Source of the DNA: Corynebacterium lactis RW2-5
GTDB lineage: Bacteria; Actinomycetota; Actinomycetes; Mycobacteriales; Mycobacteriaceae
Assembly (NCBI RefSeq): GCF_001274895.1
Contig: NZ_CP006841.1
Span: 2,604,001 to 2,668,000, forward strand
Length of the DNA stretch: 64,000 nt
Direction of reading: 5' to 3'
The position numbers and the translations under genes were made by a program. Of this stretch, positions 30,024 through 40,571 are shown in pieces; the first letter of the stretch is position 1; each line of letters opens with the position of its first letter. The notes under the pieces are model-generated. The model did not search any database. It saw only the letters and a list, made by a program, of their open reading frames with translations, and had not been told where the DNA came from.

Positions 30024-31067
30024 TTACAGGCCGAGCGCAGCCAGGATGGAGGGACGAGCCAGAGCTGCATCGCGGCTCCACGTTTCCCAAGAGTGGATAC
30101 CATTCGGGCTGTAGGCAAAGGTTGCATTCAGGCCCGCAGCACGAGCATCACGCTCAAACTGCTGGGTGGAAGCGCGGGAGATGGACTCCATCACGGAACG
30201 CCATACAGTATCCGGAAGCTGCGGAACTGGGCGCTTGAGCACCTCCGGGTCACTCCACAAGCTCGGGACACCGTTTGCAGAAGAGATGTACATCGGCAGA
30301 CCCTGCAGTTCATTGAATAGCTTCGACGGATCGTGAGCCATGCGCTCCGGGGAAGCCGGAATCGGCAGACCCCACATAGCGGTCGGGTTTACAACACCCG
30401 TGGTAGCGACCATCGCGGTGGTACCTGCGGCAACGACCGGGTTGGAAAGCTGGTAGTAGCCGGACAGTGCTGTGACGTGCTTGAACTGATCACGGTGACG
30501 AGCGGCCGTAGACATAGCGGCGGATGCGCCCATAGACAGGCCAGCGATTGCGTTACGGCTCGGGTTCACACCGAACTCATTCTGAAGGTAGACCGGCAGT
30601 TCCTGAGTCAGGAAGGTCTCCCATTTCTGAATCTTAACGCCATCACGGGTGACGGCTGGAGCATTCCAGTCAGCATAGAAGGAGGCGTCACCAGCAGCCG
30701 GAGCCACCAGAGTGATGTTGTCATTTGCGAAGGTTTGGGCGATGTTGCCGGACCAAATCCAACCGGAAGCACCCTTGTTGTAGCCATAAAGACCATCGAG
30801 CATGTACAGAGACGCGTCGCCACCACCGGTAGCAGCCTTGATCTGGACCGGAATATCACGTTCCATCACACCTGAGTGCACCTGGCAGTACTGGACCCAC
30901 CAGTTGTACGGATCCCACTCACAGCCCGGGCGCAGACGGTCACGGTTCGGATCAGCGCTTGCATCCTTTGCTGTAGCAAGGACGACACCGCCGATGACCA
31001 GCGCAACAGCAACAAGAGCAGCGATTACCTTAGCCATGAAGCTACGCGATACTGCAGTGAAGCTCAT
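30024..31067 (-). CDS. Trehalose corynomycolyltransferase (Cmt, antigen-85 family)
   Basis: 347 residues. The ATG at 31067 is preceded by GAGGAGAACG. Signal peptide to about residue 38, then a single antigen-85 esterase domain: Ser178 in AGLSMGASAAM, Glu305 in QQFERDAR, His325 in GIHSWETW. A cysteine pair in PGCEWDPY and VQYCQVH is conserved with the copy at 55038. It catalyses mycolyl transfer at the cell surface. It lacks LGFP repeats, unlike the neighbouring Cop1, and has its own terminator. In the conserved locus aftB would lie between this gene and ubiA, but here only a 281-bp gap is found. Confidence 0.93.
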   Translation of the reverse strand: MSFTAVSRSFMAKVIAALVAVALVIGGVVLATAKDASADPNRDRLRPGCEWDPYNWWVQYCQVHSGVMERDIPVQIKAATGGGDASLYMLDGLYGYNKGASGWIWSGNIAQTFANDNITLVAPAAGDASFYADWNAPAVTRDGVKIQKWETFLTQELPVYLQNEFGVNPSRNAIAGLSMGASAAMSTAARHRDQFKHVTALSGYYQLSNPVVAAGTTAMVATTGVVNPTAMWGLPIPASPERMAHDPSKLFNELQGLPMYISSANGVPSLWSDPEVLKRPVPQLPDTVWRSVMESISRASTQQFERDARAAGLNATFAYSPNGIHSWETWSRDAALARPSILAALGL

Positions 31068-31348
31068 CGTTCTCCTCAAAAATCTTTAAGACTTACCTCA
31101 GCGTCGATAGCACGGAGGCAGTCACACCTAGAGGGCTGCTTCCAGTTGCGACGCAAAACAACTGGAGATCGGACGTAGTGATCTCAGGACTGATACGTTA
31201 CCCAATCGCAACCTACTAGCCAAGTCCGTTCGTAACCTTTCTGTAATTTTTCTCAGAAGGTTTTTAAGATGATGTATTTACCTGCAAAAATACATCACTG
31301 TAACTTGAGTAATCTAACTCACAAAGCATCCATGATGCCTACGGGAGG
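31068..31348. promoter_or_regulatory. Intergenic region where aftB is expected
   Basis: 281 bp, AT-rich toward the ubiA end, with the promoter and leader of the mycolyltransferase gene. A weak inverted repeat around TGATGTATTT/AAATACATCA (31269-31296) could be a terminator or operator. There is no remnant of an arabinofuranosyltransferase gene that I can see. Confidence 0.5.
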
Positions 31349-32401
31349 CTACCCCAGAGCCGGGACGATATAGACCGCAATCGCAATCGAGATCATCCAC
31401 AGCACGGCCAGAGCCTGCAGCGGTCGGTCGCGCAGCGCAATCTCGTCCGGGCTGCCCGCATCGCCGCGGTCGACATCGGCAGCGAAGCGCAAAATGGCGA
31501 CAGTGAACGGGACCATCGAAATCTGGTACCAAATCGCCGACGCCGAGGAGGTACCGGCAACTCGACCCATCTCAAAGCCCCACAGGGCGTAGGAGAGCAC
31601 AACCGCGGTTGCAGCCAGAGTCCACACGAAGCGCAGGTACGTCGCGGTGTAACCCTGCAGCGATTTGCGAATTTTCTTGCCCGTACGCTGCGCTAGAAGC
31701 AACTCCGCGTAGCGCTTGCCCGCCGCCATGAACAGCGAGCCGAACGCCGCAACCAGCAGGAACCACTGCGAGAGATGAATAGATGCAGCGACGCCACCGG
31801 CCATTGCACGGAGCATGAAGCCGGAAGAGACCAGCGCAATGTCAATCACCGGCTGGTGCTTCAAGCCGAAGCAGTAGCCCAGCTGCAGCACAATATATAC
31901 AGCCACGACAATCGCGAGCCCCGGGCCAGAAGACGCCAGCCAGGACACAGCAATCGAAGCAACGATAAGCGCGACCGCCATAGCGTAGGCCATGTTCACA
32001 GGAAGCACTCCGGCCGCGATCGGGCGGAAGCGCTTCGTCGGGTGCGCGCGGTCCGCCTCTACGTCGCGGGCATCGTTGACGAGGTAAATCGAGGACGCCG
32101 CCATGCAGAACGCGACAAACGCCACCAGCACGTCCACCACCAGCGTGCCGATATCGGCACCGCCGTTGATGATCTCGTTGCCCCCGGCCGCGGGCGCCGC
32201 AATGACCAGGACGTTCTTCACCCACTGCTTCGGGCGAAGCGCCTTAATCATGCCGTCGAGCAGGTTCTTCGGAGGCTGCCCCTGCGGGAACGACGGCTCA
32301 TCGATTCCCGAAGTGTGCGGCTCCGAACCCAGTCGCGTCGCATGATCATGCGCTTCCGACGACGCCGTCGACGGCACGTTATTGTTCTCCGCCTGTGTCA
32401 C
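31349..32401 (-). CDS. ubiA: Decaprenyl-phosphate phosphoribosyltransferase (UbiA family)
   Basis: 350 residues. After about 50 polar residues come around eight to nine membrane helices. The first aspartate-rich motif is N109-D-x-x-D113-x-x-x-D117 (LVNDARDVEAD), followed by HPTKRFRPIAAG, the sequence pattern of the actinobacterial DPPR synthase rather than ubiquinone-type enzymes. It transfers 5-phosphoribose from PRPP to decaprenyl phosphate, the first step to the arabinose donor DPA. It overlaps the PAP2 gene by four bases, so ubiA, PAP2 and glfT2 form one operon for arabinogalactan building. Confidence 0.94.
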   Translation of the reverse strand: MTQAENNNVPSTASSEAHDHATRLGSEPHTSGIDEPSFPQGQPPKNLLDGMIKALRPKQWVKNVLVIAAPAAGGNEIINGGADIGTLVVDVLVAFVAFCMAASSIYLVNDARDVEADRAHPTKRFRPIAAGVLPVNMAYAMAVALIVASIAVSWLASSGPGLAIVVAVYIVLQLGYCFGLKHQPVIDIALVSSGFMLRAMAGGVAASIHLSQWFLLVAAFGSLFMAAGKRYAELLLAQRTGKKIRKSLQGYTATYLRFVWTLAATAVVLSYALWGFEMGRVAGTSSASAIWYQISMVPFTVAILRFAADVDRGDAGSPDEIALRDRPLQALAVLWMISIAIAVYIVPALG

Positions 32402-32988
32402 TGCGCTTTCCTTTCCGACCGAATTGTTGCACCGCTTACTCGCGGCCGAATGACCTTATCACCAATCTTGTCGACGGCAACCGCTGTCGACGCACCGAGC
32501 GCTGCACCGAGTGCGACATCCGTCGGGTAGTGGACTCCCAGCACCAGACGCGAAAGCATAATCGCCGGCACACCAACCGCCGGTGCCGCGCCGTAGCCGA
32601 GCGCTGCCAACCCCACCAGCGCCGCCGTGGTCGACGTCGCGTGCGAGGAGGGGAAGCTCAGCTTGCTGGGCGTGCCGACGCCGATAACAATCCTGGGATC
32701 GTGAGGGCGCGGTCGGCGCACAATGCGCTTGATGACAACCGACGCCGCGTGCGAGGTGAAAGTGGCAACGCCGACCTTCGCCCAGTCGACACGGCGCTTG
32801 CTGTCCACCGCGACGCCAAGGGCCGCCAGCCCCATCCACCCGAGTGCGTGCTCGCCGAAGAAGCTCATTGCCCGGGCGGCCGGGATAACTCCGGGCACCT
32901 CGTTCAAAGCGCCCTGGATACCGACCAGGAGGTCGGACTCTCCGAATGGGTCTCCCGTGATAGGCGAGCCATTAATTTTCGAAGACAT
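32398..32988 (-). CDS. PAP2-family phosphatase (Rv3807c type, decaprenol-phosphoribose phosphatase)
   Basis: 196 residues with the three PAP2 motifs: KRIVRRPRP (87-95), SFPSSHAT (111-118) and SRLVLGVHYPTD (146-157), with the catalytic histidines His116 and His153. Several membrane helices surround them. The location between ubiA and glfT2 is that of Rv3807c, proposed to remove the 5'-phosphate from decaprenyl-phosphoryl-5-phosphoribose. It overlaps glfT2 by 17 bases and ubiA by four, so translation is tightly coupled. Confidence 0.92.
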   Translation of the reverse strand: MSSKINGSPITGDPFGESDLLVGIQGALNEVPGVIPAARAMSFFGEHALGWMGLAALGVAVDSKRRVDWAKVGVATFTSHAASVVIKRIVRRPRPHDPRIVIGVGTPSKLSFPSSHATSTTAALVGLAALGYGAAPAVGVPAIMLSRLVLGVHYPTDVALGAALGASTAVAVDKIGDKVIRPRVSGATIRSERKAQ

Positions 32989-35017
32989 CAGCCCAACCCT
33001 TCCTGCTGGTCAAGTGCTCGTATGCCGCGCGGTAGCGGCCCTGTAATTCCTCAAAGCGCTCCGCGACCTCGCGCTGCAGCGCCCACGATTGGCGCAGCAG
33101 CTCCTCCGCCTTGTCGCGGTCACGCTGGCGGTATACCACACCCCGACCGTCGGCAGTCGACACCGTCGCACCGTCAACTCGGGACAGGGAGAACCAGCGC
33201 GCCTCGATTGGCGCGAGGTTAGCCTGCGGAGTCTCGTGATGCTTTTCATCCGCCGGGCGCAGGCTGTGCAGCAGGCCCTTGGCCAGCCACGCCACCTTCT
33301 TCACCTTGCCGAGGCGACCACCGATATCCTTCGTCGGCACGCCCGGGATACCCGAGGCGCGCGGAAGGTCACCGGCGCTAGGCAGGACGACGGCATCCGG
33401 GAACTGCTTGCGCATGGCATTGATGCGCGGCAGCGAAGTCTCGAGGATGTCGAAGAGGCGCTCAGGGCCAGCGAGGAAGTCCTTCATCGCCTCGTTCTGG
33501 ATCGCGACGGTGGAGTACTCCAGGCAGAGCAGGTGCTTGAAAGTCGCCTTACGCATGGACTTTACGATGCCCGCCGGGCCACCGTCGTGCTGAAGCGCCG
33601 CGACAATCAGGCGGTTGCGCAGGTGGAAGTACGCCTGCCAGTCGATGGCATCGTCCTTATCCGACCACGCCATGTGCCAGATGGCGACGCCGGGCCATGT
33701 GGCCGTCGGGAAGCCTGCCTTGCCCGCGCGGAGGCCGTACTCGGCGTCGTCCCATTTAATAAACAGGGGCAGCGGCTGGCCGATGGTCTCGGCGGCGACG
33801 CGCGGAATCAGGCACATCCACCAGCCGTTGAACTCCACGTCGATGCGGCGGTGGAGGTCCTTGGAGTCGACGACCTCGCCCGAGGCGTTGGTGCCGTGCT
33901 CGCCGCGGTCGCGCAGCGGATGCGTGTAGAAGTCGTGGTCGTAGTGGACGTGCGGCGCGGAGGTCCACATGAAGTCGTGCCGGCCGATGACCTCACCCAT
34001 CGAGTGCAGGTGGCTGCGCTCCTGGAGGTTCAGCATCTGGCCGCCGACCAGCATCGGGGACTTCGCAAACCGGCCCACGGCCACCGCACGCAGAATCGAG
34101 TCCGGCTCGATGGCGATGTCGTCATCCATGTAGAGAATGAAGGGGCTGTCGGTCGCGCGCTCCGGGTCCGACTCCGGTCCGCCGAGAGCCTCGTACATGA
34201 TGCGCGAGTAGCCGCCCGAACCACCGAGGTTGCCCTGCGGGAAGATCCGCAGGCGCTCACCGAAGTGCTTTGTGACGGCATCGAAACCGGGCTCATCTGC
34301 AGGATGCTTCGTGCCCTGATCCGGCATCAACACGGCGTCGATGATGCCGTCGACCTCCGGATCGGAGGAGAGGGCCTCCAGCGCTGCGACCGCGTCGGTC
34401 GGGCGGTTGAAGGTCGGGATGCCGATGGTCACGCGGCCCGCAGGCGCCGGGTGGACGGAGCCGTCCGGGTGCGTCTGCTCCGGCGCTGCAATGTCCGAGT
34501 ACCAGGCCGCCGAGTGAATCTCGACGTCCGTTTCACAGGTCAGGTCGAACCAGATCCAGCCACCGTCCTCGAACTGAGCCAGCGACACCGGAATCTCGCA
34601 GACGTTGACCTTTTTGCCGTCGATCTTCGCGGCGGCGCCGGCGGCGGCATCGGAAAGCGAACCGACAACCTGCCCGGTCACGGCGATGCGGGCGCCGTCG
34701 ATCTTCGAGCGGTAGATGTCCACGCGGGCGGTGCCGGAGAGCTCCAGGCGCAGCACAACGTTGTCCAGGTTGGTCCAGCGGCGCCAGTAGCTGGCCGGGA
34801 AGGCGTTGAAGTAGGTCTCAAAACTAACCTCATCACCTGCGGGGATGGTCGCCGAGGTGCGCGAATGTGCCTGCACGCGACCGGCGTTGGTGTCCGGCTC
34901 CACCAGGTAAAGGGAGCGAACATCGCGGGGCTCGCCGAGCTTCGGCAGCAGGATGCGCTGCAGGCGCTCCACGGCGAGGCTGGATGGCTTGGCCGAGGTT
35001 TCAGGCTTCGATGCCAT
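32972..35017 (-). CDS. glfT2: Galactofuranosyltransferase GlfT2
   Basis: 681 residues if the ATG at 35017 is used; the frame stays open to 35137 but the extra 40 residues have no family resemblance. The N-terminal beta-rich domain (RILLPKLGEPRDVRSLYLVE) is followed by a GT-A glycosyltransferase domain with VTIGIPTFNRPTDAV, the metal-binding MDDDIAIEPDS (about 298-300), and WDDAEYGLRAGKAG (about 423) with the proposed catalytic acid. It builds most of the galactan chain of arabinogalactan from UDP-galactofuranose on a polyprenyl carrier. Normally glf, which makes that donor, lies right upstream; here it is 23 kb away behind accessory genes. Confidence 0.95.
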   Translation of the reverse strand: MASKPETSAKPSSLAVERLQRILLPKLGEPRDVRSLYLVEPDTNAGRVQAHSRTSATIPAGDEVSFETYFNAFPASYWRRWTNLDNVVLRLELSGTARVDIYRSKIDGARIAVTGQVVGSLSDAAAGAAAKIDGKKVNVCEIPVSLAQFEDGGWIWFDLTCETDVEIHSAAWYSDIAAPEQTHPDGSVHPAPAGRVTIGIPTFNRPTDAVAALEALSSDPEVDGIIDAVLMPDQGTKHPADEPGFDAVTKHFGERLRIFPQGNLGGSGGYSRIMYEALGGPESDPERATDSPFILYMDDDIAIEPDSILRAVAVGRFAKSPMLVGGQMLNLQERSHLHSMGEVIGRHDFMWTSAPHVHYDHDFYTHPLRDRGEHGTNASGEVVDSKDLHRRIDVEFNGWWMCLIPRVAAETIGQPLPLFIKWDDAEYGLRAGKAGFPTATWPGVAIWHMAWSDKDDAIDWQAYFHLRNRLIVAALQHDGGPAGIVKSMRKATFKHLLCLEYSTVAIQNEAMKDFLAGPERLFDILETSLPRINAMRKQFPDAVVLPSAGDLPRASGIPGVPTKDIGGRLGKVKKVAWLAKGLLHSLRPADEKHHETPQANLAPIEARWFSLSRVDGATVSTADGRGVVYRQRDRDKAEELLRQSWALQREVAERFEELQGRYRAAYEHLTSRKGWADVFEN

Positions 35018-35138
35018 AAGACGTATCAACCGCTTTCCATGAGATTCATCCGGGAAAATCCCAGAACTTTTCTCATAAAATCCTAGTGCCACAAGCGGAT
35101 CACGGCACTCTGCCACGCTCGGCAGGCGGGATTGCATC

Positions 35139-36182
35139 CTAGCTGGAAATGAGATCTTTCAACTGCTGCGCAATCTTCGTCGCTCCAATCGGACCAAGAC
35201 CCAGCCCCCACAATCCATCGTCAACGCGATGAGCGCGCCCCTGCTGAACAGCGCTCAGGTTCTTCCAGCCGTTGCTTCCGACAACTTCCGCCTCACCAGT
35301 GGCATTAGCGGCACCGTAGCTACTGTAAAACAGGTAATCAGCCTCGGCCTTATCAATCTCTTCTGGTGAGATTTCTGCAGCTAGCTCATCAATATCCTGC
35401 GATTTGGGGCGCTGGAAACCAGCATCACGCAAGACAGTGCCGATCAGCGACTGGTGCCCGTAGAGACGCAGCTTTCCCGGCAGGAAGCGCACCATAGAAA
35501 CGGTAGTGCCGGGCTTGACCTCGGATTTGATGTCTGCGGCGGCGCGGTCGTAGGTGTCCATTACCTCCTCGGCCTTCTTTTCACGCCCTAGCGCTTCTCC
35601 GGCCAGTAGGAAGTTTTCTTTCCAAGTGGAGCCGGGCCGGATTGCGAAGACAGTCGGGGCGATCTCACTGAGTTGAGGGTAGAGCTTCTCGGCGCGCAGT
35701 TGGCTACCGATAATGATGTCCGGCTTGAGCTCAGCGATCTTTTCAATATTCAGTTCGTTGGTCGTGCCAATTGTCTCTACATCTTCAACCTGGTCCGCCA
35801 GATACGCAGGAATGGGGTCCGCGCCCTTCGTCGTGGCCATTCCCACAGGTTTCACACCTAGCGCCAATACGGCGTCTAGCTCTCCTGTTTCCAGCACCAC
35901 GACACGCTTTGGCTCGGAGGCGATAGTGGTGGTTCCCATTGCATGGGTCACGTCGCGGGGGAATTCGCCTGGTTTGGCATCTGAGCCAAACTTAGCGGTC
36001 TTTTCCGCTGCGCTACCGAATTCTTTGCCGCCGGTAGCAATCTCACTGCTGGCGGCCTGCTTTTCCGCGCCATGCCCATCGTCTTTACCCGGCACGCATG
36101 CAATCAACGTCAAGGTCAGGGCCGTTAGCATGCCAACAGCAGCTGCGCGGATGGTACCGCTGCCCTTCAGTCCATTTTTCAT
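35139..36182 (-). CDS. Iron-siderophore ABC transporter substrate-binding lipoprotein
   Basis: 347 residues. Lipobox TLIAC with Cys29, an acidic linker, then a FecB/FhuD-type periplasmic-binding fold: RVVVLETGELDAVLALGVKPVGMAT, IAELKPDIIIGSQLRAEKLYPQL and the long inter-domain helix. It would capture ferric siderophore (or heme) outside the membrane for the permeases encoded divergently at 36236-38337. The ATG at 36182 has no ribosome binding site, and a TATCAT box lies just before it, within the inverted repeat GGCTAT-g-ATAGCC, so the mRNA is probably leaderless and controlled by an iron repressor. Confidence 0.9.
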   Translation of the reverse strand: MKNGLKGSGTIRAAAVGMLTALTLTLIACVPGKDDGHGAEKQAASSEIATGGKEFGSAAEKTAKFGSDAKPGEFPRDVTHAMGTTTIASEPKRVVVLETGELDAVLALGVKPVGMATTKGADPIPAYLADQVEDVETIGTTNELNIEKIAELKPDIIIGSQLRAEKLYPQLSEIAPTVFAIRPGSTWKENFLLAGEALGREKKAEEVMDTYDRAAADIKSEVKPGTTVSMVRFLPGKLRLYGHQSLIGTVLRDAGFQRPKSQDIDELAAEISPEEIDKAEADYLFYSSYGAANATGEAEVVGSNGWKNLSAVQQGRAHRVDDGLWGLGLGPIGATKIAQQLKDLISS

Positions 36183-36184
36183 GG

Positions 36185-36202
36185 TTGGCTATGATAGCCT
36201 AA
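36185..36202. promoter_or_regulatory. Putative DtxR iron box in the divergent siderophore promoter
   Basis: Perfect inverted repeat GGCTAT (36187-36192) g ATAGCC (36194-36199), flanked by TT and TAA. Read on the minus strand, TTAGGCTATCATAGCCAAC matches 13 of 19 positions of the DtxR consensus TTAGGTTAGCCTAACCTAA. It covers the probable -10 region of the substrate-binding-protein gene. Confidence 0.6.
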
Positions 36203-36235
36203 ATCGGTAAAGATGACCTACCTTTAAGGTTCTCC

Positions 36236-37291
36236 TTGTCCCTTGAGAATTCTTCGCCCATCGGCACCATATCCAGCTGCGGGCCCAAAAGAGATAAATC
36301 GAGCTCTGGATTCGCCTTAACGACTATCGCTCTGCTCGTCCTGACGCTTGCACTATGTGTGAGCAGCCTTAGCCTCGGCGCTCGTACCATCCCGCTTGCC
36401 GACGCCCTCACGGCGCTAATGAGCCTCAATCCTGCTAGCACTGAGTATTCCGTGATCCTTGAGCGGCGAGTACCCCGAACAATAATTGCTATTGTTGCCG
36501 GCTCTGCTTTGGCCAGTGCCGGGGCATTGCTGCAGGCAATAACACGCAACCCCTTAGCCGATACCGGAGTACTGGGAATCAATGCCGGAGCAGCCTTTCT
36601 CGCCGCTGTGGCGTTGAGCGTATTAGGCTGGACCTCCCCCGTAGCCTTCGTCACGATGGCACTAATTGGGGCCCTCGCCACGATTGCACTCGTCTGTCGA
36701 ATCGGTCTCGATAGCTCAGGGGGAATTGCTCCGCTAAGACTAGTCCTAGCGGGCATAGCCGTCGGCGCCATTTTGGAAGGCATTTCCGATGGCCTCGCCC
36801 TCGTGGACCCACAGGCATTTGCACGTCTTCGTGCCTGGATGCTCGGGACAGTAGATATAGCCGGATACCAGCAAATCGTCATCTCCGGCATCGGCCTCAT
36901 AATCGGCTCCGCCCTCGTTTTCCCACAGCTCGGAAGCATCAATTTGCTGAGCCTGGGTGACGAATCCGCAGCCGCTCTTGGGGTAAACCTCAAGCGCACC
37001 AGGGCGCTCATTATCGTAGCGGTGACCATTATGGCAGCTGCCACGACTGCTGCCGTCGGGGTCTTTGCTTTCGTCGGCCTGGCCACTGCCCATATCGTTC
37101 GCAGCCTCGGCTTTCATGATGACCGCAGCATCATCTGCCTGTCTGCAGTCGCTGGACCGGCATTGCTCCTTCTCGCTGACGTAGTGGGTCGGCTCATTAT
37201 CGACAGCGAGTTACCCGCCAGTGTAGTGGTGGCGTTCATCGCTGGCCCCATTCTTATCGCTTCCGCTCAAAAGGACCTGTACCAACGTTGA
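36236..37291 (+). CDS. Iron-siderophore ABC transporter permease (FecCD family)
   Basis: 351 residues from a TTG start, with about nine or ten membrane helices and typical FecCD segments: RVPRTIIAIVAGSALASAGALLQAITRNPLADTGVLGINAGA near 78-118 and the Gly-rich cytoplasmic loop FVGLATAHIVRSLGFHDDR that contacts the ATPase. The next permease gene starts inside its stop codon, so the two are coupled and probably form a heterodimer. The divergent substrate-binding gene and a DtxR-like site are upstream. AGGTTCTCC before the TTG is a poor ribosome binding site, so the start is not certain. Confidence 0.9.
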   Translation: MSLENSSPIGTISSCGPKRDKSSSGFALTTIALLVLTLALCVSSLSLGARTIPLADALTALMSLNPASTEYSVILERRVPRTIIAIVAGSALASAGALLQAITRNPLADTGVLGINAGAAFLAAVALSVLGWTSPVAFVTMALIGALATIALVCRIGLDSSGGIAPLRLVLAGIAVGAILEGISDGLALVDPQAFARLRAWMLGTVDIAGYQQIVISGIGLIIGSALVFPQLGSINLLSLGDESAAALGVNLKRTRALIIVAVTIMAAATTAAVGVFAFVGLATAHIVRSLGFHDDRSIICLSAVAGPALLLLADVVGRLIIDSELPASVVVAFIAGPILIASAQKDLYQR

Positions 37292-38337
37292 TTTCCGCAC
37301 AGAATCTGGCCACTATCCGAATCGGAGTCTTCAGCAGACAGGTCGAGCGCCGCACGTCAATTATCCTGTTTGTCGCCCTTGCAGTGTTGGCGATCTTAAT
37401 CTTCATATCGCTGTTATTTCCCGGTGCGGGCATTACTACCGCCGAGGCGATCGGAGTTCTTTTTCCTCGGATCCGCACTTCTCACACACCTGAGTTTGCC
37501 AGCACAGTGGTTACCCAATGGCGACTGCCACGAACAACTGCAGCAGTCGTTATCGGTTCCGCATTGGCTTTATCGGGGACTTTGATGCAGGTCATTACCC
37601 GAAACCCACTTGGTTCCCCCGATATTCTCGGCTTTAATACCGGCGCTTATACCGGCGCCATCCTGGCACTTTCCTTAGGCTTTGGCAGCTTCGCTAGCAC
37701 CGCGCTAGCCGCGTTCCTCGGAGGCATGGCCGCGGCGTTCGTCGTCATGGCTTTTGCTTTCCGACGCGGCACCAGCGGGCTGAGATTAATCCTGACGGGC
37801 CTGGGTGTTGCGATGATGCTGTCGGCGCTGAATAAGTGGCTGATCCTGCGCGCAGATATAGAAAGCTCCATGTCGGCGGCCGCCTGGGGCGCCGGTTCTC
37901 TAAACGGACTTCGCTGGTCGCAAGTGTTTTATGCCAATATCGTCCTAATCACACTCATTGGCCTGACACTTTTCTGGCAACGCTACATTGACGCTCTGCG
38001 CCTCGGCGATGATACCGCGAAGGCGATTGGCGTGTCTGTGGCGTGGCAACGACGGATTACCGTCGCCGTAGCGGTAGCACTTACCGCCTCCGCAACAGCA
38101 TTGGCAGGACCTATTAGCTTTGTCGCTCTTGCAGCCGCGCATATTACGCGTTTGTTGACCAGGTCGGTTCGTCTTCCCCTACTGACCACGGCAGCTGTTG
38201 GAAGTTGTTTGCTCCTTGCATCAGATATTGCGGCGCAGCGCGTCTTCGCCCCCGTTCAACTCCCGGTCGGTTTAATTACCGTCGCCCTGGGCGGAGTCTA
38301 TCTGCTATGGCTCATGCACTTTGACCAAAGAAAATAG
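37288..38337 (+). CDS. Iron-siderophore ABC transporter permease (FecCD family), second subunit
   Basis: 349 residues from a TTG that overlaps the TGA of the preceding permease. Membrane helices and the FecCD signature are evident: WRLPRTTAAVVIGSALALSGTLMQVITRNPLGSPDILGFNTGAY and the ATPase-contact loop FVALAAAHITRLLTRSVRL. Together with the previous gene it forms the membrane channel for a ferric siderophore. The ATPase gene begins within its last codons. The two permeases share the same general pattern but are clearly different sequences, as in FepD/FepG. Confidence 0.9.
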   Translation: MISAQNLATIRIGVFSRQVERRTSIILFVALAVLAILIFISLLFPGAGITTAEAIGVLFPRIRTSHTPEFASTVVTQWRLPRTTAAVVIGSALALSGTLMQVITRNPLGSPDILGFNTGAYTGAILALSLGFGSFASTALAAFLGGMAAAFVVMAFAFRRGTSGLRLILTGLGVAMMLSALNKWLILRADIESSMSAAAWGAGSLNGLRWSQVFYANIVLITLIGLTLFWQRYIDALRLGDDTAKAIGVSVAWQRRITVAVAVALTASATALAGPISFVALAAAHITRLLTRSVRLPLLTTAAVGSCLLLASDIAAQRVFAPVQLPVGLITVALGGVYLLWLMHFDQRK

Positions 38338-39217
38338 CAACACCCAAACTCAACAGGCAATATCCAAAAACTTGCATCCCATGAAACTCACTCGACACAC
38401 TCCATCTGTTTCCGGCCAAAGCCGCCCAACCGTTCCCGCCATTGCTACTCCCGCAGTCACCACTTCACAGCTGACCATCAAGTTAGGCGGTCGCACGATT
38501 ATTGACCGTCTTGACCTCGAAATTCCAGCTGGGAAAGTCACCGCAATAATTGGACCAAACGGCTGCGGCAAATCTACGCTACTCAAATCGCTGTGCCGTA
38601 TCCTCGAGCCGTCGGAAGGCGAAATTCGGATTGGAGGAATCGATATCGCCACAGTGTCGCGGAAAAAACTTTCGCGGCGAGTGTCCCTTATGGCGCAGTC
38701 GGCGCAGGCACCGGATGGAGTGACGGTGCGGGAGTTGGTTGGACGTGGCCGTTTCCCCTATCAGAGTTGGTTAAGGCAGTGGAGCGAAGCGGACGAAAGG
38801 GCTGTCGACAAGGCGTTGAAGCGCGCGAACCTGGGCGAGCTTGCTAACGCACGGATGCAGAATCTCTCCGGCGGGCAGCGGCAGCGAGCATGGCTCGCCA
38901 TGGTTCTAGCTCAAGAGACCGGGGTTATGCTTCTCGACGAGCCCACCACCTACCTGGACATCGGGCACCAGCATCGACTGTTAAAGCTGATGACCAGCCT
39001 CAAAGACGATGACCGTACGATTGTCGCGGTGCTGCATGATCTGCAACAAGCGGTTCAATACGCCGACCATCTGGTTGTTATGAAAAGTGGCAGAGTCCTG
39101 GCTACCGGGGCACCAGCGGAGGTTATCAATCCCACCTTACTTCGCGAGGTTTTCGACGTGGACGCGGAGGTTGTCCGCGCTGGGCAGAGCGAGCATGTGG
39201 TGGTGCTGCCGCGATAG
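38321..39217 (+). CDS. Iron-siderophore ABC transporter ATPase (FecE/FepC family)
   Basis: Up to 298 residues from a TTG at 38321 that overlaps the preceding permease gene by 17 bases; an ATG at 38381 would give 278. The ATPase part has Walker A GPNGCGKST (78-86), signature LSGGQRQRAW (about 182), Walker B VMLLDEPTTYLD (about 202-213) and the H-loop histidine in VAVLHDLQQAVQYAD. It is the last gene of the siderophore uptake set: one binding protein, two permeases and one ATPase. Confidence 0.92.
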   Translation: MTKENSNTQTQQAISKNLHPMKLTRHTPSVSGQSRPTVPAIATPAVTTSQLTIKLGGRTIIDRLDLEIPAGKVTAIIGPNGCGKSTLLKSLCRILEPSEGEIRIGGIDIATVSRKKLSRRVSLMAQSAQAPDGVTVRELVGRGRFPYQSWLRQWSEADERAVDKALKRANLGELANARMQNLSGGQRQRAWLAMVLAQETGVMLLDEPTTYLDIGHQHRLLKLMTSLKDDDRTIVAVLHDLQQAVQYADHLVVMKSGRVLATGAPAEVINPTLLREVFDVDAEVVRAGQSEHVVVLPR

Positions 39218-40568
<1,351 letters not shown>

Positions 40569-40571
40569 GGT

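Noticed and set aside
33089..35086. A 665-codon open frame on the plus strand
   Set aside because: It is antisense to glfT2; the minus-strand frame has all the GlfT2 motifs.
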